A DNA stretch of 64,000 bases from Ochrobactrum sp. RH2CCR150 (GCA_014138095.1 JACGXE010000004.1:310001-374000); one strand, 5' to 3'; numbered from the stretch's first letter, positions 1 through 9,130 are shown. A program made the numbers and translations. The notes: generated by a model from the letters alone, not told the origin.

Positions 1-499
1 GCGTAAGCCCAAGAATACCGGTCTTGCTTGCGGTGTAAGATGGCACACCTGTATCGGCGAGATAGCTCAACATCGAAGCGATCGCAATCACCGACCCCTT
101 GCTTTCCTTCAGCTTTGGATATGCGGCCATGGTGAGGCGGAAAACGCTGTTCAGATTGATGTCCATGACATCGTTGAACACATCGTTCTCCCATTCTGTC
201 GTGTCCCGTGCAACGCCCTGCGCGTTGATCAGCACATCGATCCTTGTCTGCTTCTCCATGAAGGCAATGGCATCGTCATTGCTACGTACGTCGAGTTCAT
301 AGAACTCAATGCCCTTGTTGGCATCGTCTTTCTCAGCCTTTTCGATCTTGGCTACAGAGCTTCCGCTGGCCGCGACAGAAGCACCAAGCGCTGCAAATCC
401 GCGCGCCATTTCAAGACCGATGCCACTCGTTGCGCCCGAAACCAGAACACGCTTGCCTGCAAACAGGTCTTTGGCGAAAGACGAAATAACTTCCTGCAT
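1..499 (-). CDS. SDR-family oxidoreductase (3' end beyond window)
   Basis: NAD(P)-dependent short-chain dehydrogenase, probably oxidising a polyol or sugar in the cytoplasm. The N-terminal cofactor loop reads SGATSGIG, followed by the LINAQG segment (the family's NNAG position), then a Ser on a strand end and the YxxxK catalytic pair (YTASK) just before the window edge. About 166 codons are present; a full SDR has about 250, so the C-terminal third is missing only because the window starts here. The ATG at 497-499 follows the GldA-type gene by 19 bases and is read as the last visible gene of the operon starting at 8266. Substrate cannot be told from sequence. Confidence 0.88.
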   Translation of the reverse strand, partial: MQEVISSFAKDLFAGKRVLVSGATSGIGLEMARGFAALGASVAASGSSVAKIEKAEKDDANKGIEFYELDVRSNDDAIAFMEKQTRIDVLINAQGVARDTTEWENDVFNDVMDINLNSVFRLTMAAYPKLKESKGSVIAIASMLSYLADTGVPSYTASKTGILGLT

Positions 500-518
500 G
501 ATAACCTCCCGATAAATG

Positions 519-1604
519 CTAGATGAGCTGCTTTAATGCGGCGACGACCATATCCGGCGTTACCTTGATCGGCTCATTGTGAATGATTTCACCGGCGCGG
601 CAGGCGCGCTTGGCGACGATTTCCAGTTTCTCGTCCGTCGCTTCTTCAATGCCGATATCGGCAAGACGGGTCGGCAATCGCACAGAAAGACAGAATTCAC
701 GAACCTTCTGGAATTCCTCTTCCGCACCATGCAATTTGAGACCTGCGAGAACACCAATGGCGACTTTTTCACCATGCAGATGATGATGAACATCATCCAG
801 CTCGCAAAGGCCATGATGAATAGCATGAGCAGCCGCCACCCCGCCGGATTCAAAGCCGACGCCCGAAAGCAGGATATTCGCTTCGATCACGCGTTCCATC
901 GCTGGACCGGCCTGCTTGGCGTCGCACTCCTTGAGCGACGCTGCGCCAAATTCAAAGATCGTATCGCGGCAAAAACGTGCAACTTCATAAGCAAGACTGA
1001 CGCCTTGCATTTTCATGCAGTTGAAAGCGCCAGACTGGCGGCAGGAGTCCGCTTCATAGAAGGTTGCAAGTGCATCACCGATACCAGCAGCGAGGAAGCG
1101 TGCCGGAGCCTGTGCGATCAGCGCTATATCCACCAAAACCAGATTAGGGTTGCTTGGCAGAAACGTATCATATGCCACCGAACCATCATCGTTATAGACA
1201 ACGGCAAGCGCGCTGCATGGAGCATCGGACGCTGCAATGGTCGGGTGGATGATCGATGGAAGACCGAGATCGCGGGCCGCAGCCTTTGCCGTGTCGAGTG
1301 CCTTGCCACCACCGACGCCGATAACGACTTTCGCTCCGGCTTCGCGGGCTTGTGCAACAAGAGCCGCAATCTGGCTTTCAGAGCACTCTCCACCATGGCG
1401 CACGATACGTGCCCCTGGACCAGACGCAAAAGCCGCATCGACCTTTGGCTTCAATATATCAAAAATGCCATTATCGAGAAGAACGACTGCCTTATCGCCG
1501 AAGCTTGCGGCCTCTTCGCCAAGGCGCGCGATAACGCCCGCACCTTGAATATAACGGCCGGGGAAGCGTGCGCCACGCACGGTTGAAGCTGCATTTACCA
1601 ACAT
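519..1604 (-). CDS. Glycerol dehydrogenase-type iron/zinc alcohol dehydrogenase
   Basis: 361 aa, full length for the GldA group, which interconverts glycerol or related polyols and the ketone with NAD. The GGGK nucleotide-binding motif is at residues 98-101. The expected metal ligands are visible as Asp177 in GIGDALA, His260 in AAHAIHHG and His277 in HHLHGEK. The start ATG has a GGAGG box at good spacing and overlaps the stop of the upstream SDR by 10 bases, so the two are translationally coupled. In this operon with an FGGY kinase and SDRs it probably acts on a polyol or hydroxyketone intermediate rather than on free glycerol; that is inference. Confidence 0.88.
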   Translation of the reverse strand: MLVNAASTVRGARFPGRYIQGAGVIARLGEEAASFGDKAVVLLDNGIFDILKPKVDAAFASGPGARIVRHGGECSESQIAALVAQAREAGAKVVIGVGGGKALDTAKAAARDLGLPSIIHPTIAASDAPCSALAVVYNDDGSVAYDTFLPSNPNLVLVDIALIAQAPARFLAAGIGDALATFYEADSCRQSGAFNCMKMQGVSLAYEVARFCRDTIFEFGAASLKECDAKQAGPAMERVIEANILLSGVGFESGGVAAAHAIHHGLCELDDVHHHLHGEKVAIGVLAGLKLHGAEEEFQKVREFCLSVRLPTRLADIGIEEATDEKLEIVAKRACRAGEIIHNEPIKVTPDMVVAALKQLI

Positions 1605-2368
1605 ACATAGCCTCCATCGGCCAGAACGATCGAGCCTGTCATCAGGCTTGATGCATCACTTGCAAGGAAAAGAATGACAGAGGCGACTTCGTCCGTGCGC
1701 CCAAGACGGTTCATTGGTGTGCCACCAACCCAATGACGATACATTTCAGGATCATCATAGACGTATTTGTTCATTTCTGTGTCGATATAGGTCGGCGCTA
1801 CCGAGTTGACGCGAACCCCACGCGCGCCCCATTCAGCAGCTAGCGAACGTGTCAGGTGGTGCACTGCCGCCTTGGATGCGTTGTAGTTCGCCTGTTCCTG
1901 CGGGCGGTTGACCACGAAACCGGACATGGAACCCACATTGACGATATTGCCTGAGCCATTTTCCAGCATCGACTTGCCAAATGCGCGGCAGCACCAGAAC
2001 ACACCGTTCAGATTAACATCGATCACCTTGTTCCAGACGTCATCGGCCATGGCTTCAGCAGGATGATTGCTGATCGCGATACCGGCATTGTTGACGAGAA
2101 TATCGACGCGGCCATGTCGCGCAATAATTGAATCATGCACGCGCTGAACGCCTTCAACATCCGTAACATCCAGCAGTTCGCCCTCGACGCTGTAGCCTTT
2201 GGCGGCGAGTGCAGTGATAGCCTTGTCCAGCAGTTCCTGACTCATATCGGTGAGCACTACCTTTGCTCCAGCTTCCGCCAGCGCCTCAGAGGCAGAAAGG
2301 CCTATGCCGCGCGCGGCGCCCGTGACGACTGCAATCTTGCCGTCAATTCTGAACTTTTCGAGAAACAT
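1595..2368 (-). CDS. SDR-family oxidoreductase
   Basis: Classical short-chain dehydrogenase, 257 aa from the ATG at 2366-2368. TGAARGIG binds the dinucleotide, NNAG follows, Ser is in VGSMSG and the catalytic pair is YNASK. The C-terminus (LADGGYVCW) is the usual sugar-alcohol or 3-ketoacyl reductase type ending. A longer reading from a TTG at 2404 overlaps the HAD gene and would add 12 residues; the ATG gives the standard family length and has AAGGA ten bases upstream, so I prefer it. It probably oxidises a sugar or polyol feeding the kinase encoded just upstream, but the substrate is unknown. Confidence 0.88.
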   Translation of the reverse strand: MFLEKFRIDGKIAVVTGAARGIGLSASEALAEAGAKVVLTDMSQELLDKAITALAAKGYSVEGELLDVTDVEGVQRVHDSIIARHGRVDILVNNAGIAISNHPAEAMADDVWNKVIDVNLNGVFWCCRAFGKSMLENGSGNIVNVGSMSGFVVNRPQEQANYNASKAAVHHLTRSLAAEWGARGVRVNSVAPTYIDTEMNKYVYDDPEMYRHWVGGTPMNRLGRTDEVASVILFLASDASSLMTGSIVLADGGYVCW

Positions 2369-2393
2369 GGAAATGCTATCCTTGTCTGACTTG

Positions 2394-3053
2394 CTATTGG
2401 ACAACCGCTCTCAAAAGCGGCTGCAAACTGGAAAGAAGGTTTTCAGGATTGGCGGTTACAACGCCGTTCGGAAAAATGAGGTCGGTGCGGTGCGGCTCTG
2501 GCCACCCGATAACAGTCATGCCAGCAGCGAGACCTGCAAGAGCACCCGGCACGCTGTCTTCTACAACGATGCATTGCGACGGCTCGAGGCCAAGCAGATA
2601 AGCACCGCGCAAATAGGGCTCCGCCGCGGGCTTGCCTTCCCGCACATCATTGCGCGATACACTGATGAAATCAGGGCGCTGCAACCCAACTGCCCGAAGA
2701 TTTGCGTCCATGAGCATACGGTCCGAATTGGAGACGATAGCGTAAGGAATGCCCGCCTCATCGAGATACTGCAACACGGCGGCCGCGCCGGGGCGTAGTT
2801 TCAAGCGGGTTGCCCCACTGACATAAGCTGCATATTTCGCTTGGATGAAGGCTCCTAGATCAGCCGTCATACCGGTCTCATTCCGCAGCAGGGCATGACA
2901 ATCGGCGATAGTCGTGCCGGTTACGCGGTTTTCGAAGTTCTCAGGGACCGTGCCCGACAAGGCGGCGATCGCCCCTAGAAGGGTTTCATAGTGAAATGGC
3001 TCACTGTCAATGAGTGTGCCATCCATATCGAACAGAACCGCATGCGCACTCAT
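2394..3053 (-). CDS. HAD-superfamily sugar-phosphate phosphatase
   Basis: 219 aa haloacid-dehalogenase-type hydrolase of the beta-phosphoglucomutase/GPP subfamily. Motif I is DMDGTLIDSE near the N-terminus (nucleophile Asp and acid Asp), motif II is the Ser in IVSNSD, the conserved Lys is in EGKPAAEPY and motif III is VVEDSVPG. It would dephosphorylate a small sugar or polyol phosphate in the cytoplasm. The ATG overlaps the stop of the upstream kinase by four bases (ATGA). A phosphatase beside a kinase suggests removal of a dead-end or toxic phosphorylated intermediate; that role is inferred. Confidence 0.87.
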   Translation of the reverse strand: MSAHAVLFDMDGTLIDSEPFHYETLLGAIAALSGTVPENFENRVTGTTIADCHALLRNETGMTADLGAFIQAKYAAYVSGATRLKLRPGAAAVLQYLDEAGIPYAIVSNSDRMLMDANLRAVGLQRPDFISVSRNDVREGKPAAEPYLRGAYLLGLEPSQCIVVEDSVPGALAGLAAGMTVIGWPEPHRTDLIFPNGVVTANPENLLSSLQPLLRAVVQ

Positions 3054-4564
3054 TGCGGCAGCCTGTCGAGATCGTCATAGAGCGATTGGCTATGCGTATA
3101 TAGTTTCTCAAAGAAGGCCTGCATTGGCGCATAAATTTCTGACCATTTCGGGTCCGGCTTGATCTCGGTCGAATATTGCACAAGCGCGTCGGCAGCTTCC
3201 TCAACGCTTGAGTAATGTCCTGTTGCGGCGGCTGTCATAATCGCACAACCAACCAGACCGCACTCGGCCTCCTTCGGCACGAGAATGGGAATGCCATAGA
3301 CACTCGCCTTGATTTTCAGCCACAGCTCCGTCTTCGCACCACCACCAGACGCGATCACGCGCTCAAGCCTGGAGCCGGAAATACTGTCGAGAATATTGAT
3401 ATGGCGCTTCACGGCAAAGGCAACGCCTTCCAACACCGAGCGATGGAGATGAGAAATGCCATGAGCAGCACCAATGCCAAAATACTGCGCCCGCGCGTTG
3501 CGGTGTTCGCCAAGGCGCTCGCCCGCAAGATATGGCATGAAGAATAGACGCTCGGAGCCAGCAGGCGCCTGTGCTGACTTCGTCACGATTTCCTCGTAGG
3601 AAACCTGTTTGTCGTGGAACGCACGACGGGCCCAGCGCATTGCATCGCCGCCGGATTCCAGCAACATGAACGCGCCCCAGTTTCCTTCTACCGTACCGAC
3701 GTTGCAGACGGATGGGTCAAGCAATGGCTTTTCCGCAATCGCAGTGATGATCGCCGACGTGCCCATCACTTCCGAGCCAACACCCGGACGACAAACACCA
3801 GAACCAAGCAATGCGACCGGATAATCCGCACCACCAACCAGAACCGGCGTCCCCTCACGAAGCCCTGTCTCCAGTGCGGCTTCTGCCGTAACACTACCGA
3901 GTATCTCAGTGGGGTTCCGCAATGGTGCAAGCTGTTGGCGATTTAGGCCAAGCAAGTCGACCATATGTTGCGACCAGTCGCCTGTGCGCGGGTCCATCAG
4001 GAAGCTCGCGCCACCATCATTGCGATCCATCGCGATTTCGCCAGTAAGCTTCAGATTGATGTAATCCTTCGGCATCAGAATGGCGGCGGCGCGCGCAAAG
4101 GCCTCCGCGTCGTGATCCCGGAGCCATTGCAATTTGAACCCCGGCCATGAAGGTGCTGCTGGATTGGCACTGTGCGCCAGATAGTCTGCCGGGCGATGCT
4201 TTGCTTCAAAGGCAGTTACATAATCGACAGTGCGCTTGTCGTTCCACAAGGGGGCGGTGTCGCGCACCAGTTCTCCCTTGTCACCAACCAGTACCGTGCC
4301 GTGCATCTGCCCGCAGGCAGCGACGGCTACGATCCTGTCTCTCGCAGCCGGCACCCCATCCAGCACCTCACGGATCGACGTGATCACGCCCTGCCACCAG
4401 TCTCCAGGACGTTGCTCCGACCAGCCAAATTGCGGCACAATCTGTTCGTGTTCACGGGCGGCAATCGCGACTATATTGCCACGGCCATCCATAAGGGCGG
4501 CGCGCACGCTGCCCGTTCCGACGTCGATTGCAAGTGAAAGTTCATTTGGCATGGAACACGTCAT
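3050..4564 (-). CDS. FGGY-family carbohydrate kinase (xylulokinase-like)
   Basis: 504 aa ATP-dependent sugar kinase of the FGGY family, which phosphorylates pentuloses or polyols. The ATP-domain start IDVGTGSVRAAL, the QMHG motif, the substrate Asp in the GGADYPV segment (about residue 248) and the second-domain SGGGAKTELW motif are all present. Length is normal. Closest by eye to xylulokinase-like enzymes, but this family changes substrate easily. There is no clear ribosome-binding site before either possible ATG (4564 or 4552). It sits first after the ABC genes in the transcript and is coupled to the HAD phosphatase. Confidence 0.88.
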   Translation of the reverse strand: MTCSMPNELSLAIDVGTGSVRAALMDGRGNIVAIAAREHEQIVPQFGWSEQRPGDWWQGVITSIREVLDGVPAARDRIVAVAACGQMHGTVLVGDKGELVRDTAPLWNDKRTVDYVTAFEAKHRPADYLAHSANPAAPSWPGFKLQWLRDHDAEAFARAAAILMPKDYINLKLTGEIAMDRNDGGASFLMDPRTGDWSQHMVDLLGLNRQQLAPLRNPTEILGSVTAEAALETGLREGTPVLVGGADYPVALLGSGVCRPGVGSEVMGTSAIITAIAEKPLLDPSVCNVGTVEGNWGAFMLLESGGDAMRWARRAFHDKQVSYEEIVTKSAQAPAGSERLFFMPYLAGERLGEHRNARAQYFGIGAAHGISHLHRSVLEGVAFAVKRHINILDSISGSRLERVIASGGGAKTELWLKIKASVYGIPILVPKEAECGLVGCAIMTAAATGHYSSVEEAADALVQYSTEIKPDPKWSEIYAPMQAFFEKLYTHSQSLYDDLDRLPQ

Positions 4565-4591
4565 TGATTTTTGGGAGGACGGATGGTTGTC

Positions 4592-5578
4592 TTAAGACTT
4601 GCGCAGCCAGCTCGACGCATATTGCAGAAGCATCGCGCCAATGATGATGCAGCCCATGAAGACCTGCTGATGATAGCCCGGAACACGCGCAAGGTTCATC
4701 ATATTTGCGATAATCCCAAGAATGATGACGCCGATGAAGGTATTAAACGCACCGCCGCGACCGCCCATCAGGCTCGCGCCACCGATAACAACCGCCGCGA
4801 TTGCATCAAGCTCGGCGCCGACGCTGATATTGGCCGACCCGATACCGGTACGACTTGTGGAGATGATACCGGCAGCAGCAGCCAGAACACCGGAAATTAC
4901 ATAAACCGACAGCGTATAATAAGAGACCGAGATACCCGACAGGCGAACAGCCTCGGAATTGGAGCCTATGGCCTTAACCAGGCGACCAAAGCGTGTGAAG
5001 GTGAGAACCGCACCGGCAATTACGAAGACAACGATCATGAGGATGACCGGATATGGGATACTCCCCAGCGTACCTGAACCGAAGGCTGTTACCGCAGAAC
5101 CAGCCTCACCCATCATAATCGGCTGGCCGGACGAGAAGATGAAAGCAAGCCCGCGCGCGATGGTCATGACTGCAAGGGTCGTCACAAAAGGCGGCAGCTT
5201 GAGATAAGCCACCAGAATACCGGACACGAGGCCACAGGCAGCACCGGCAAGCAGTACACCGCCGACAGCCATTCCTGTTCCATATTGCTGAATGAGTATG
5301 GCAGACAACACACTTCCCAGTGCCGCCACAGAACCAACCGACAAATCGATCCCACGTGTCAGAATGACGAACAGCATACCAACCGCCATGAGGCTTGGGC
5401 CAGCCACCTGACGCAGCACATTCATAATATTGCGTTCAGTTAGGAACACATTTGACAAGGAGGCAGCTACGATCAGAACTGCAATCAGAATGGCAACGGT
5501 GCCATACCGGTTGAGAAGAGCTCCGGCATTGAAGTTTTTCTTCGGCGTTTCAAGAACTTCGGTCACAGTTTTATCCAA
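4592..5578 (-). CDS. Ribose-type ABC transporter permease
   Basis: 328 aa inner-membrane permease of the RbsC/BPD_transp_2 group, with about eight to ten hydrophobic segments. The EAA-like cytoplasmic loop is seen as AIGSNSEAVRLSGI and the conserved GGASLMGGRGG segment is towards the C-terminus. It starts with TTG directly after the ATPase stop; a GTG four codons later is an alternative. A single permease gene here implies a homodimer. It pairs with the ATPase at 5579 and the binding protein at 7286 to import a monosaccharide or polyol. Confidence 0.9.
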   Translation of the reverse strand: MDKTVTEVLETPKKNFNAGALLNRYGTVAILIAVLIVAASLSNVFLTERNIMNVLRQVAGPSLMAVGMLFVILTRGIDLSVGSVAALGSVLSAILIQQYGTGMAVGGVLLAGAACGLVSGILVAYLKLPPFVTTLAVMTIARGLAFIFSSGQPIMMGEAGSAVTAFGSGTLGSIPYPVILMIVVFVIAGAVLTFTRFGRLVKAIGSNSEAVRLSGISVSYYTLSVYVISGVLAAAAGIISTSRTGIGSANISVGAELDAIAAVVIGGASLMGGRGGAFNTFIGVIILGIIANMMNLARVPGYHQQVFMGCIIIGAMLLQYASSWLRKS

Positions 5579-7099
5579 TCAATTAACTGCTGCAGAAAGC
5601 TCTGCGCTGGCCGTGTTGACCATGGCAAGCTTCAACAAATTTTCTTCAGAGTATTCCTCCGGCTGCAACGAACCCGTCACCGCGCCTTCGCGCATGACCA
5701 AAATCCGGTCGCACAGACCGAAAAGCTCAAGATGTTCGGAGGAAATCACCACAACCGCCCGCCCCTCAGCCGCAAGCGATTTGATGAGCGAATAGATTTC
5801 CGTCTTGGCGCCAACATCGACACCACGGGTGGGTTCATCGAAAATCAGCACGTCGCCATCGGCATGAAACCACTTGGCGAGGACAACCTTCTGCTGATTG
5901 CCGCCCGACAGGCTTGATGCCGGATCTTCAATACTACCTGCCTTTAGACGGAGACGTTTTGACAGCGCCTCAACAGTAGAGCGCTCCGCGCCGCCTTTTA
6001 CGAAACCAAACAGATTCACCAAAGGAGCAAGCTTCGCCATGGTAGAATTAACGCGGATCGGGAAGTCGAGGATCAAACCCTGATCCTTGCGACTTTCGGG
6101 TACAAGACCGATACCAGCCTTCACACCTTCACGCGGGTTACGAATGGTTTTTTCTTTGCCATGGACGAAAACCCGTCCTGATTTCGCCCGCTCCGCACCG
6201 AAAACCAGTCGCATGAGTTCTGTACGCCCTGCTCCGACGAGGCCACCTAGGCCGATGATCTCACCAGCCTTGACCGTCAGTGACACGCCCTTGATACGGG
6301 AGCCGTCCGAGAGTTCTTCGATACGCAGAACTTCATTGCCAACTTTCCGCTCAATATCCTCACCGAAAAGCGCCTTCAGCGGGCGACCGACCATGAGACG
6401 AATGACATCATCAACCGTTACAGACGCACATTCAGTCGTGGTGATGGAAGCGCCGTCCTTCATGATCGTAATACGATCAGCGATGCTGAAAACTTCATCC
6501 AGGCGATGCGAGATGTAGATGATACCAACACCGCGCTCGCGCAGTGTACGGATGATATCGAGGAGACGGTTTGCGTCACGTGCGGACAGCACGGCGGTAG
6601 GCTCATCAAACACCATCACGCGCGCATTGCGTGACAAGGCTTTCGCGATCTCCACAACCTGCTGATGCGCGATTGGAAGATCGCCGACAAGAGCACTGGG
6701 AGAAATGGAAAATCCAAGGCTCGTAATAAGTTCTTTTGCACGGCTGTTGAGTTCTGGCCATGAAATGACCGATGGCAGCATCCACATAAAGATGTTTTCG
6801 GCAACGGTCAGATCAGTTGCCAATGCCATTTCTTGATGAATGACGGCGATACCTTTGGACATCGCATCCATAGGGCCGCGAAAATGCTGCACTTCGCCCG
6901 CGACATTGACTTCGCCACGAGTGGGCGAAAACTCCCCGCCGAGAACGCGCATCAACGTCGATTTGCCCGCCCCATTCTCACCAAGCAAAGCATGAACTTC
7001 GCCTGCGCGAAGCGCGAAGTCGACACCACGAAGCGCATGAACTCCGCCAAATGACTTCGCTATGCCGGACAGCTCTACAAGATTTTCCATTTCAATCAT
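5579..7099 (-). CDS. Ribose-type ABC transporter, tandem ATP-binding protein
   Basis: 506 aa with two fused nucleotide-binding domains, as in RbsA. The first domain has Walker A GENGAGKST, a divergent signature region and Walker B VMVFDEPTA. The second domain has the degenerate Walker A region GLVGAGRTE, signature LSGGNQQKV and Walker B LIFDEPTRGVD. This unequal pair is typical of the carbohydrate-uptake CUT2 class. Energises the permease at 4592. It is separated from the binding-protein gene by 186 bases that contain a very strong hairpin, which probably sets different expression levels. Confidence 0.93.
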   Translation of the reverse strand: MIEMENLVELSGIAKSFGGVHALRGVDFALRAGEVHALLGENGAGKSTLMRVLGGEFSPTRGEVNVAGEVQHFRGPMDAMSKGIAVIHQEMALATDLTVAENIFMWMLPSVISWPELNSRAKELITSLGFSISPSALVGDLPIAHQQVVEIAKALSRNARVMVFDEPTAVLSARDANRLLDIIRTLRERGVGIIYISHRLDEVFSIADRITIMKDGASITTTECASVTVDDVIRLMVGRPLKALFGEDIERKVGNEVLRIEELSDGSRIKGVSLTVKAGEIIGLGGLVGAGRTELMRLVFGAERAKSGRVFVHGKEKTIRNPREGVKAGIGLVPESRKDQGLILDFPIRVNSTMAKLAPLVNLFGFVKGGAERSTVEALSKRLRLKAGSIEDPASSLSGGNQQKVVLAKWFHADGDVLIFDEPTRGVDVGAKTEIYSLIKSLAAEGRAVVVISSEHLELFGLCDRILVMREGAVTGSLQPEEYSEENLLKLAMVNTASAELSAAVN

Positions 7100-7229
7100 T
7101 CCAGATCTTCAAGACCCAGGACGCTCCACCCGAATTTCAGTTCAGCCCGTAAGAAATGGTCACCGCGCGACCGCTTGCGAAACTCGTCAGACGCCATGCA
7201 TCTGGCTGAATCGCCTCCTCGGACAATCC

Positions 7230-7272
7230 CATAGTGCAGCCAGTCTTTCACTACCAGACTGGCTGCACTATG
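7230..7272 (-). promoter_or_regulatory. Perfect 17-bp inverted repeat between binding-protein and ATPase genes
   Basis: Arms 7230-7246 and 7256-7272 are perfectly complementary, with a nine-base loop. Neither side has a T-run, so it is not a classical Rho-independent terminator. In CUT2 operons a hairpin after the binding-protein gene commonly stabilises the upstream mRNA and lowers downstream expression. That role fits the position here, 14 bases after the binding-protein stop codon, but is inferred. Confidence 0.75.
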
Positions 7273-7285
7273 AAGGCAGCTAATC

Positions 7286-8266
7286 TTAGAAAACGGCGTC
7301 CGGCTTGTAATACTTGTCCACATTATCTTTGGTGATAGCGACAGGCGTCGTATAGGTGACCTTCGACGTATCAGCCGGCAAGGTGCCATCAACCGCCTTC
7401 TTCGCAAGGTCAACGGCGGTCGCGGCAACAAGTGCCGGATCGTTCAGACCGGTGGCACCGTATTTGCCTTCCTTGATCATCGCCATGGCTTCTTTCTGGC
7501 CATCGGCTGCTGCGAGAAGAAGTACACCATCGAGCTGATTGGACTGTTCCAACGCCTTGCGCGCACCGAGAACCATCGAGTCATTTTCACCGAGAACGAC
7601 ATTGATATCGGGATTGGCTGTGAGGAGATCTTCCATAGCCTTCAGGCCGCCTTCATTGTTCCACATGCCCCAACCCTGGCCGACAACTTCAAAGCGGACA
7701 CGGCCTTCGTTGCGCAACTGGCCTTCAACGAGCCCGGCCAAGACGCCGAGCCGACGTTCCTGACCAACTTCATTGCCCTTATCGCCCGAGATCAGAGCGA
7801 TCTTGAGGTCTTTTCCCTTGGTCTGGTCTGCAAGCCACTGACCGACAAGCTGACCATTGTTTGCATTGGACGACTGAACCAGCGTGACGAAATTGGCCGA
7901 CGGATCAAGCGTAGAATCAACCACGAAAACTTTTACGCCAGCTGCGGTCGCGGCGTTCACAGCCGGAACAAGCCCCTTGCTGTCGCGCGGATTGATAATG
8001 AGCGCGTTAATACCCTGCGCAACCATATCCTCAACATCCGAAACCTGCTTGTTGAGGTCGTTCTGCCCATCAGCAGTCAAGACTTCACAACCGAGCTCTT
8101 CCGCACGCTTCTTCGCCGAAACTTCCTGCGCTGCAAAGTAAGGCGCATCGAGCGTCTTCATCGAAATGCCAATCTTGCAATCGGCCGCATGCGCAACCGA
8201 GAGCGCCAACAGTGACGACGCCGCAGCAAGCGACATTTTCAACATTACAGATTTCAAGCCCTGCAT
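7286..8266 (-). CDS. Ribose-type ABC transporter substrate-binding protein
   Basis: 326 aa periplasmic binding protein of the Peripla_BP_4 (RbsB-like) family. A Sec signal peptide covers about residues 1-27 and ends in SVAHA|ADCK. The mature start CKIGISMKTLDAPYF, the ADGQNDLNKQVSDVEDM helix region and INPRDSKGLVPAV are typical of monosaccharide binders. GGAGGAGA lies upstream of the ATG. First gene of the minus operon, with the 8267-8460 divergent promoter region upstream. Ligand unknown; ribose-like sugar or polyol by family. Confidence 0.92.
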   Translation of the reverse strand: MQGLKSVMLKMSLAAASSLLALSVAHAADCKIGISMKTLDAPYFAAQEVSAKKRAEELGCEVLTADGQNDLNKQVSDVEDMVAQGINALIINPRDSKGLVPAVNAATAAGVKVFVVDSTLDPSANFVTLVQSSNANNGQLVGQWLADQTKGKDLKIALISGDKGNEVGQERRLGVLAGLVEGQLRNEGRVRFEVVGQGWGMWNNEGGLKAMEDLLTANPDINVVLGENDSMVLGARKALEQSNQLDGVLLLAAADGQKEAMAMIKEGKYGATGLNDPALVAATAVDLAKKAVDGTLPADTSKVTYTTPVAITKDNVDKYYKPDAVF

Positions 8267-8317
8267 TTGGAAATCTCCTCCTGGAACGATCGGCTCCTAC
8301 CGATCTTATTAGATTTG

Positions 8318-8332
8318 GGTAGCATAATTACA
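8318..8332 (-). promoter_or_regulatory. Candidate RpiR/HexR-type operator, copy 1
   Basis: On the minus strand this reads TGTAATTATGCTACC, close to the TGTA-rich dyads bound by RpiR/HexR regulators. It matches copies at 8368 and 8432 at 11 of 15 positions each and faces the binding-protein operon. Confidence 0.45.
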
Positions 8333-8367
8333 CAAATTTGCAGCGTCAATAATTTAAACGACAAATC

Positions 8368-8382
8368 TGTAACGATTATACC
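8368..8382 (+). promoter_or_regulatory. Candidate RpiR/HexR-type operator, copy 2
   Basis: Reads TGTAACGATTATACC, an imperfect dyad related to the copies at 8318 and 8432. It lies in the centre of the divergent intergenic region. Confidence 0.35.
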
Positions 8383-8431
8383 AAAAATTTATCTCATATG
8401 ACCCACTTGATTGTGCTGATATCCTATTTTA

Positions 8432-8446
8432 TGTAATTTCACTACG
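8432..8446 (+). promoter_or_regulatory. Candidate RpiR/HexR-type operator, copy 3
   Basis: Reads TGTAATTTCACTACG. It sits only five bases before the GGAGGA of the cupin isomerase gene, a position suited to repression of the plus-strand operon. The likely ligand-responsive regulator is the RpiR protein at 12651; this link is inferred. Confidence 0.45.
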
Positions 8447-8460
8447 AAATGGAGGAATAC

Positions 8461-9084
8461 ATGTTACGCGAACCTGTAGTGAGCGTCGTCAATCCAAATT
8501 CTGGCGGCATGAGCGGCAATACCGGCCGCTATGAAAAGCGCTTGAATGATCTCGTGGGACTTTACGGCGACGAAAATGCTTTCGAAGCCTTGCGCGAAAC
8601 GCACGGAAACACGGTTGTTTATGACGTCGAGGACTTTAAACCGGGCGCTCATAGCGGCGATCTGATCTATGGTGTCACCCGCATGAATCCGGGTCGTGTC
8701 GGGAAGGAGTTCTTCCTCACCCGCGGTCACATTCATGCCAAGGCGGACCGCCCGGAAATTTACTACGGCCAAAGCGGCCAGGGCTTGATGCAGCTCGAAT
8801 CGCCCGCCGGCGAAACCCGGATCATCGAAATCACCGCCCAGACGATTTGCTATGTTCCGCCATTCTGGATTCATCGTTCGATCAACGTCGGCGACACCGA
8901 TCTCGTGATGGTCTTCGCCTATCCATCCGACAGCGGTCAGGACTACGGGATCATTGAGAAGTCCAATGGAATGCGCCACCGCGTGATCGCCAAGTCAGGC
9001 GGCGGCTGGGAGCTCGTCGAGAACCCCCACTACAAACCGCGCGATCCAGCAACCGTCGATGCGGTCATGCGTGAATACGCCTGA
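8461..9084 (+). CDS. Cupin-type glucose-6-phosphate isomerase family protein
   Basis: 207 aa protein matching the cupin (archaeal-type) phosphoglucose isomerase family, metal-dependent enzymes that isomerise an aldose and ketose phosphate. The core motif TRGHIHAKADRPEIYYGQSGQG holds the His-x-His and later Glu metal ligands, and PPFWIHRSIN supplies the further His. An ATG at 8449 is in frame, but GGAGGA (8451-8456) overlaps it and correctly precedes the ATG at 8461, which I take as the start. First gene of a plus-strand operon with an aldolase and dehydrogenases, so its substrate may be a sugar phosphate other than glucose-6-phosphate. Confidence 0.83.
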   Translation: MLREPVVSVVNPNSGGMSGNTGRYEKRLNDLVGLYGDENAFEALRETHGNTVVYDVEDFKPGAHSGDLIYGVTRMNPGRVGKEFFLTRGHIHAKADRPEIYYGQSGQGLMQLESPAGETRIIEITAQTICYVPPFWIHRSINVGDTDLVMVFAYPSDSGQDYGIIEKSNGMRHRVIAKSGGGWELVENPHYKPRDPATVDAVMREYA

Positions 9085-9130
9085 GCACGTGAAAACAATA
9101 AGTCGAAAATTCAATCTGAAGGATGTTGCC

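Noticed and set aside
579..1586. Long plus-strand open frame opposite the GldA-type gene
   Set aside because: No recognisable domain and no ribosome-binding site; the minus frame has the full metal-site and nucleotide motifs, so this is an antisense shadow.
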